A stretch of 64,000 bases of DNA from Vitrella brassicaformis (lineage: Eukaryota > Sar > Vitrellaceae): contig CDMY01000243.1 of NCBI GenBank assembly GCA_001179505.1, positions 212,086 through 276,085 on the forward strand, read 5' to 3'. Both the position numbers and the translations under genes were made by a program. How positions within the stretch are numbered: position 1 is the first letter of the stretch; each line of letters begins with the position of its first letter. This document shows, one piece after another, positions 56,501 through 64,000 of the stretch. Under the pieces are notes generated by a model. It did not search any database. It was not told the DNA's origin and saw only the letters and a program-made list of their open reading frames with translations.

Positions 56501-59500
56501 CAGTGCCTCCGTAAGAGACACAGACAGACACGGCAGGCGGCAGAGGGCGCCTCTGAGAGAGGAATTGCCTGTCGTTCAGAGAGGTGTGGGCCATATACGC
56601 GTCTGCCTGACGGCTTCATCGTCCGCGGTGACGGGACGAGACACGGTGACACCCGCACCCTCCAGTGTGACGCAGACAAGGGGTTTTTGCCACTCATCGA
56701 CACATCACAACATGAGGGGCAGGGAGGGACGGAGATCCACAACACCGAGACCGTGACATGCATCGACGGCTACTGGTCGCCACGTACTCTGCAATGCAGA
56801 CGTAGGCCACACAGACATGGATGATCGAGGCAGGCTTCTTGTCTGTGTGCGTGTCTACATGTGTCGCTCGTTCACTCGTTTGCCCTCAGACAGTTGTTCG
56901 AACAAGTTTCCCTCTCAGCTGTGCCTCCAGCCTGCCGGGAGCCTCAAGTGCGAGGGGCTATACGTCATCGCACTCAATCACACCAACACTGGCAGACCGC
57001 CCACCGAAATGCCACAGACATTCCACCCGGGATCAACGATACTCTTCAGGTACTGATGCCTGACACAAAAGGATGGCTGTCGGTAACCGTGTGTGCGTGT
57101 GTGCAGCTGCGACCGCTCGCGCGCCTTCTCTCCCGACGGTGAGGACCCCCTCACCCCTGACAGCGAGCGGATTGAGCCCCATGTGCTTCGATGTCTCGGC
57201 GACGCAGACCCCCAAAACGCATGGACGGCATTCCACCTCACCTGCAGGCGTAAGCACGGGCCAGGCAGGGGAAGCCGCATCCGCCTTAATTGCTGTGTGC
57301 CTCCCCTTCTACGCGTCGATGGGTGCAGGGGCCTGCCCTACGTCAGCTTTCATCCGGCTAGGTGCCCGTTTTCAGCAGCGTTGGGCAGCCGAGTGGGTCG
57401 ACACACGATACGAAGGCAAGTCGTGGCGGTACTCGCAGCTGGTGGAAGCACAGGCCAACCACGAGCTGCCGCCCTACCTGGCACACAACAGCCGCGTCTC
57501 CATCACATGCGCCGAGGGGTACACCAGCCGGGACGCCGCGCAGCGGGTGGGGGAGGGGGTCGAGGGGAGTGAGGAGATCACGTGCTACGACGGACGCCTT
57601 GAACCCACGCCCACACTCGATTGCGCACGTACTAACAAATTGCATGACAGGCTGGAGACGGATCATTCATTCATTGTCCCTTTCTGCGTTTCAGGCGCGT
57701 GTGGGCCATTTCGCCCTCTGGGGTCGGCCTATGCGGTCGAGTCCTTTCCATACGCTGGCGCGAACTTCCATGGGGCGCGTCGGCACATCAAGTGTTCCCC
57801 TGGAGCTGACGCGCTGACCGAGGCGACGGAAGCAGTCAGCGAGTGCCAAGACGGCACGTGGGACGACTTCACCCTACTCTGTGAACGTACTTATTACGAA
57901 TGAACACAGCACAGCACAGCACAGCATACTCGAGAGGCGATTTCCCATTCCTCTCTGTGCGTGTGTGGTTGCCTGGTGTGTCTGTGTGTCAATATGTCTG
58001 TCTGTCAGGTAGCTGTCCTCCCCTGGCTGACCTGGATGGCAATCGCTACGTCCTGACGCAGACCATCAAGGGCAAGCGCGACGCGGCCAAGGGTGCGGGC
58101 GCCACCTATGAGATCAGGTGTCAGGGCGACCTGTACCCAAGCACCGGGGAGAGCCCCTACATCGTCAAGTGCGAAGAAGGTGACTTTACGCCCATCCTCA
58201 TGACTTGCGGACGTAAGCCACTCACTCCCCTCACCCACCCAACGATGCGCACGACAGACAGTAAGTATCACTGACCCCCTCCTTCCCTCTCGTGCACGTC
58301 ACGCAGGAAACTGCCAGGGTCCGCCTTTCTACTCGTCTCGGTATCGTTGGCGTTGGGTGTCGCCTCCCTCGGGGCCCACACCCGCCTGGCACCACATGGC
58401 CAGAGTCAACCTCACATGCGCACCGGGGCAGTCGGCCGTCAGGAGCGAGCACGGCTATGAAATACTGGCCTGCATCGACGGACAGTACACCAAACGGACA
58501 CTCGTGTGCAGGCGTATGTGAGACAAGCAAGGGATGACAGACAGGACGGCAGGGCAGGGCAGGGCAGGACAGGACAGACACACACACACACACATGGTCC
58601 TGGGTGTGTCTGTCCTGGGTGTGTGTTGTGCAGGGGACTGTCCGGCGGAGTACCCTTTGAGGCCAGGCTATACAGTGGCAGCAGGGTCGGCGTCTGTGGC
58701 CTACCCTGCGCCCGGTCCCGTCCCCCACGACACCGTCCGTCGCATCGAGTGCGACACAGACAATCACTTCCGGGCTGTCGAAGGCGCGACGGAGGAGGGC
58801 GGGGCAGCCGAGGTTAAGTGCATCGACGGAGAATGGACATTCATGCCTCTTGTCTGCAGACGTAAGCAGGCGTGGTGGTGAGAGAGGGCACACATGCACC
58901 GCACCCACACATCCATCCATCAGATGCACACATTTCTGTCTGTCTGTATGATTGACATGCTTGCATGTCCAGAGGACTGTCCGTTCCTGCAGCTGGCCGA
59001 GACACCGTCGGACGGCCACCGTGAGGGCTTCTGCTACATCCCCTTCCAGTACGAACTGCTCGACCCCAAGGCCGTCATGCCCTTCGCATACATGCCCTCA
59101 ATCGACGGCACCATCGACACAGACACACTTGCAGCCGCCACACAAAACAACACTAATACCAATAGCAATGGGACAGTCATCCCCCCAACCACCAATGTGT
59201 CGCTGCTGGCACAGAGGGAAGACCCAGACCCACCGACTAATGCCAATGCCACCACACCCACGCCCGCACCCAACGGCACTGTCGACGACATCCTGCAGGC
59301 CCTCCTCGGGCCGGACTTTAATGCCACAACACTCGACAGCAATGCCACAGCAGGAGGACTGGAGCTGTCACAGCCGCGATCCATCTACGACTTGGACCCC
59401 TTCTACGCCATACGGCTCGTCATTTGAACCGGCCATGGCCACCCCACGGGCTGGAGGTGCGGCTGCGGTGCAGGAAGGGCTGGACACAGGCTGGCGAGGG

Positions 59501-62500
59501 GGAGAGTGAGGCAACCATGACATGCATCAACGGCACCTGGTCCAACATCAACCTCGTATGTGCACGTCAGTGCGTGAGACACGACAGACAGCCCGGGCCA
59601 CACACACAGACAGACAGACACTTAGGGGGAAGGAAGGAAGACGTGTACCCATCTGTCTGTGCGTGTTCTGGTGTTCTGGTGTTAATTGTGGTGTAGCTGA
59701 CGGGCTGTGCTGACAGGCGAGTGCACCAAGTCCCATCTGATCGAGTCCCTGCCCGACCACCTCTGGGCGCAGGTGGCCCTACCATCCCCCTCTCCCCCAC
59801 CCGACAACAGAGACGCAGAGGGCCTGGGCGAATGGCAAAAGACCATGCCGGACCACCTGCCGTACCACACAGCCGTCCGAATCGCATGCGAGAAGGGCAC
59901 CTCGACAGTGCACCAGTGCACCCTCGACAACGCCCTGAGTGACTCCCCAGGTGCGCAGGGCAGGGGAGGGGTTCCTGCTGGGGCGGTCGGTGTTGGTCAG
60001 CCAGCGGACTGGGAAGAGGTCAAGTGCAACAATGGCACCTTCTCTGCACGCACCCTACACTGCCAAAGTACGTATGTACCCACCGATAGATAGATAGGCC
60101 GAGAGACCGACGCGGGCCAAGCCACCCACCCACACACCCCTGTCTCTTCTCTGCCTGTGTCTGTCAGAGTCGTGTGACTTGAACTGGCTGAAGGATTGGG
60201 AGCAGCGGATGAATGGGTACTACGTGATAGCCAAGGTGGACCCGCCGGCGCAGCAGAACGTCTTGCCGCCCGGCGGCTGCGTGTCGATCATATGCGGCCG
60301 CGCCAAGCGAGCCCCGGGGCGGGAGGGGGAGAGCGGGGCGCCCGGCAGACAGACACACGCCACCCACGGCACCAAGAGCCCCTCCACTGTCACATGCGAA
60401 AATGGAAACTTCTCGGCTATCCCTGTCTTCTGCTTCCGTAAGCCTGCACAGCACAGCACGCCGGCCGGCCTGCGTGTCAGCCAACAAATGCATCGATGAT
60501 GGAAAGATCCATCTTCATTGTGTGCGTGGCAGAGGAGTGTGGTGTGGTGCCTGTGGATGTGTTGAGCACGCTGGCGGTCCGGACGGACACCGACAAGGCC
60601 CCGGGCGAGACCACCCCGCCCGAGACCATTGTGCGGCTCAGGTGTCAGCCCGGATACTCATCAATCGGCGGACCACCCGGGGGGCAGGACGAGATCAAGT
60701 GCCTCGACGGCATTTGGTCCAAACCACTGCTCGACTGCAAAGGTACCTGAGTTGGGCCACACACGGATCTGGTAGTCTACTGCAGTGCCAAGATGTGTGT
60801 GGTCATGCAGCTGACTGTTCGGCCTTTCCGACGATGAATCCTTCCGGTGCGTATGTGGTGATGGGGGAGGGCCTCACACACGGGTCGACGCGAACCGTCG
60901 AATGCGCCCCGCACCACCATCCGGCAGTGGACGGCACGCCGGCCGCGGGAGCATCGCAGTGCGTCGACGGCTCCTGGACCAAAGTGGACATCCTCTGCTT
61001 CCGTATGTGTGCCATCCATCCGCCATAGATGGAGAGGCTTCTTTGTGTGGACGGTTGGGTACTGCCTGTGTGTTGTGTGCCCTGCCCACCAGGTGACTGT
61101 CCGCCATTTGAGCAGGGTGTGCCTCTCGACCCTGTCCGCTACCACGTCTTCAACATGCAAAACGGTCCGCAGATCAGATGTGTGGTGCGCTGCGCACACG
61201 GGAGTTTGCGTGCGCCTCTACATATACTGCAGATTTCCGTCTGAGCGAGCGTCACGGTGCCAGGTACAAGGTGACTTGTCAAGAGGAGTCGATGTTCTTC
61301 CACGAGAGGACCCGGGGGGCCTCGCTCATGATGACATGTGTCGACGGCACCTGGACACGCCCCGCAGAGGAGCACACTGACGTCCTACCGCTCTCTTGCA
61401 AGAGTAATGTACCTACCTACCTGGCCACGGACACACAAAGAGCCATACATATCGAAGCAGCCTAAATGCATGTCTCTCTGTGTGTCTGTTCTAAGCAGGG
61501 GCGTGCAGCGACTTCGGTGGGTCGACTAACATGACGGCGGAGTGGGGCTACGAGCTGCTGAAGCAAGAGGGCACCACAGACACGTCCATCCTGTTCTCCG
61601 GCACGCAGTTCCAGGTCAAGTGCCTCGACACCCACTCGGCCGATCTGGAGCGGATCCAGCCAGACCCCAAGCTGGGCATCACCGAGTGGCGGGGAGACCT
61701 TGAGGGCACTGCAGAGCCTGTCGACATCGTCACTTGCAACGACGGGCTGTTCACCGACAGGCAGCTCTACTGCCATGGTGGATGGAAGAACTTTGTCCGA
61801 TCGCATCCCCCTGTATACCTGTGTCTCTGTCTGTCTGTCGGAGTGCAGCTAAGTGTCCCGAGTACGCCCCTCCATCGCCACAAGAGGGGTACCGGGTGCG
61901 AGAGTGGAGCCCCCCAGGAGCAGAGTACAAGAAGCAGCTTCTGGTCAACCACGGCACCTCACGAGCCGTCTCATGCAACCCACTCATGTACGTAAGCATC
62001 TCATCTGTGCGGGTGGGGTGGAAAAGACAGGGACAAACAACCGATGGATGGATGGATGGCTGGATGTGCAGTCGGACATCTGGTGAGTGGAAGGGCCACC
62101 GCATGGGCTGGTATGCCATCCAGGACGGCTATGGTGTGCTGAATGACGGCGACAGCGGCGAGAAGTTCGCCGTCGTCGAGTGCCGGGACGGCAAGTGGAC
62201 CGACCTTTACATCAAATGCGAAAGTACGCGATAGAATGTCCGACGACGGAATGTCAGAATGTCTGTGTGGTCTGGTGTGTGTGTTCTGTGGGTGGGTGCA
62301 GAGGTGTGTTCGGAGCCCATCACGACTTTGCTAGAGGAAGCGTGCATCCTCCACCATCTGGAGACTGCGAGCCTAGACGCACTGGAGCCCTGCTACCAGG
62401 ACGATAAAGGCATGCAAACACCAAGAATGGAGGGAGAGATCATTCATCTCCCTTGGATGGATGGTTGTTCCCTCTCTCTGCTGCACGCAGGCAATTTGCT

Positions 62501-64000
62501 GATCAACGACTTCAAGAAGAGGCGTGCGTGTGCCGAGAAGCGGTGCACATCCGTCGACAAGGAAGTCTTCTACTCGCCGTGACCATACACACACACACAC
62601 ATACACATATGGATGGATGGATGGATGTGTGGATGGCGTGACAGCTACCGCGTTGCCCGCACCATAGTGCAGATGGACAAGGCGGTGCTCAAGAACATTC
62701 CCAGCCGAGACCAGAGACACATGATCATAATGGCACGAAAGGTGCGGACCGGAGGAGGGGGAGGGCGGAGGGCGGAGGGAGAGACACAGGCACATCGCCC
62801 TGAATCTCTATCCCTCCCCCTGTGTGTGTCTTGTGTGTGTATACTTGGGCTGTGATGGATGCGATGCAGTCCGGCGATGTGCATCTGGTGGTTTGTGACG
62901 TGACGCGCATGTACGCCCCCGAGTGGCGCGACAAAACTGCCTTTCTCGTGCGCGACCCCCAGGTCAAGGAGGCAGTGGCGCGGGTAACGTGTCGAGACGG
63001 CAGGTGGGACAGAATGCCACTCAAGTGCTCCGGCAAGCAAGCCGCACAAACACACACACACACACACACACACAAAAACAGGCAGGCAGGCAGGCAGACT
63101 GCAGTGGACAATTAATTATTCGGGCACGTGTGCGTGAATGCAGCTGGTTGTCGCGGGGCGTTCGACATTTATCACGTTGACAGGATGGCCAAGGTGTTCC
63201 GGCGGGGAGGCCCTGAGGCGGACACACAGTGCTCTACGGCGGGGCAGACACTCCAGGCCGTCGGCGCCCTGTCCTATGGGGAAAAACACGCGCTCATTCA
63301 GAAACACGAACAGAAAAGGCAGCAGACCGATGTGGCATCAGTGTTGCCGCTGGTGGCTCTGCTCTTCATGGCTGGCGAGCTTGCCCACGCCTTCTCAGGA
63401 AACCCCCCTCTGCGCCACCTGAGTGACTTCTTGCTCCCTCTCTGGACGGCGAACCATCAGCATGAGCCGGCCCCCGCATATGTCGCCTTCATTCTCACCT
63501 CCCCCGCGACCAACAATACCCTGCTCGACATGCGAGACACTGGTGGTGGCGGGGAGGTGATGATATCTCTGGCTGAAGGCGGTCTGCTGCCGGGGCGCCA
63601 GGACGCTGCACATGACGGGAGGGTGCGTGGCTGGGGCTGCCCAGGCCAGCCAGGGGTGGGTTCGGCGTGTGTCGTCGGAGCGCCGTCTGGCGCCTCCAAG
63701 TACGCTTCCCTCTCTGCTCGCGACGCACGGCCATCCAGTGCAGCTGAAGATCGGCAGCGGGTTGGTCAGCCCTGCGGAGGTCCTTCTCTCGGGTTGGGAT
63801 GTGTCTCCCGCCTTCAGAGGGACCTCTCCAGGTGATACCATCCCTCCAGCACCATCGGCTGCGGGGAGGTTCGTAGCGGTTGACGGCAGCCAGCCGCCTC
63901 CCTCGTCTGCTATCGGTGACCATGGGTCCTTTCCTTCTTGGCTGGCTGCATCATTCGCTTCTGGTGGTGTGCACTCTGAAGGCGCCCCTGTGGTCGAGAA
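53568..64000 (+). CDS. Giant secreted multi-module sushi/CCP-like protein (partial, runs off the window)
   Basis: The signal peptide MGLSTLPPARLHLCLILLSA starts at 53568. Next comes a LamG-like jelly-roll region (GVSLFLLFDITDESADRRNV, DSGGLASS, SVTVRTSYGRPTLYSILLEP), then a Myxococcus-type disulfide repeat (VCGNGIVEQGEECDAAEACG). From about 55310 on follow roughly 20 sushi/CCP-like modules, most beginning xCP or xCG and ending CxDGxWxxxxLxC, e.g. CIDGYWSPRTLQC, CYDGRLEPTPTLDC, CIDGEWTFMPLVC, CLDGIWSKPLLDC and CRDGKWTDLYIKC. Modules from about 56300 mostly have one exon each, and the introns next to the C-x-C ends are phase 1. Likely an extracellular adhesion or surface protein (inference). 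One module holds an Asn/Thr-rich insert with many NxT/S sites (59130-59365). An apparent frame break lies at 59425. The tail after 63130 is non-modular; the frame after 63620 is uncertain. Confidence 0.85.

Noticed and set aside
61166-61260. Frame break in a sushi module
   Set aside because: A 53-base GT-AG intron (donor after CAGATCAGAT, acceptor CTGCAG) restores the frame, so no lesion is needed.

Overview
The window is nuclear DNA from a photosynthetic eukaryote, most probably a chromerid alga (photosynthetic relative of apicomplexans; Vitrella-like is my best guess). The reasons are a spliceosomal-intron-bearing form II Rubisco gene whose product starts with a signal-peptide-like leader, many short introns (mostly GT-AG), very GC-rich and closely packed genes, and a giant secreted sushi/CCP-type protein. 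Form II Rubisco in a eukaryotic nucleus is known from peridinin dinoflagellates and chromerids. The single-unit, non-polyprotein gene with ordinary splice sites argues for a chromerid. The species call is inference.

Layout. 0.7-3.7 kb (-): unrecognised multi-exon protein. 4.1-4.9 kb (+): UBL3/MUB-type ubiquitin-fold protein ending in a CAAX box. 5.5-9.9 kb (+): large helical protein of unknown function. 10.4-15.0 kb (-): delta-type phosphoinositide phospholipase C (PH, EF-hands, X, Y, C2). 15.3-16.3 kb (+): cold-shock-domain glycine-rich protein. 16.3-18.9 kb: low-complexity spacer. 18.9-20.1 kb (-): isochorismatase-family hydrolase. 21.2-24.8 kb (-): a triose-phosphate-translocator-family transporter that appears to be spliced in frame to a polysaccharide pyruvyl transferase. 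25.0-27.9 kb (+): form II Rubisco. 29.1-32.3 kb (+): secreted or type II membrane protein interrupted by a Tc1/mariner-like element that carries usable splice sites. 32.7-33.3 kb (+): small secreted protein. 33.6-40.8 kb (-): RCC1 repeats fused to an IQGAP-like RasGAP/RGCT region. 41.2-41.7 kb (+): broken carotenoid-isomerase-like fragment next to an assembly gap. 42.3-44.8 kb (-): secreted protein with an internal repeat. 45.4-51.4 kb (-): exosome nuclease DIS3/RRP44. 51.5-51.8 kb (+): 88-residue membrane protein. 52.3-53.4 kb (-): TFIIE beta. 53.6 kb to the window end (+): giant sushi-module secreted protein, incomplete at the right edge.

Most genes lie in head-to-head pairs separated by only 125-430 bp, so promoters are probably shared. 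Introns are full of (TG)n, (TCTG)n and (GGAT)n microsatellites. A minority of introns appear to use GC-AG ends. The genes do not form one pathway. They cover carbon fixation, glycan decoration, lipid and small-GTPase signalling, RNA decay and transcription.

The three observations I would follow first are: the transporter-pyruvyltransferase fusion, which mirrors the separate Golgi PEP transporter and pyruvyltransferase of fission yeast; the transposon that can be spliced out exactly in frame as a new intron; and the exon-per-module, phase-1 architecture of the sushi gene. All exon joins were read by eye from splice consensus and frame, without transcript data.
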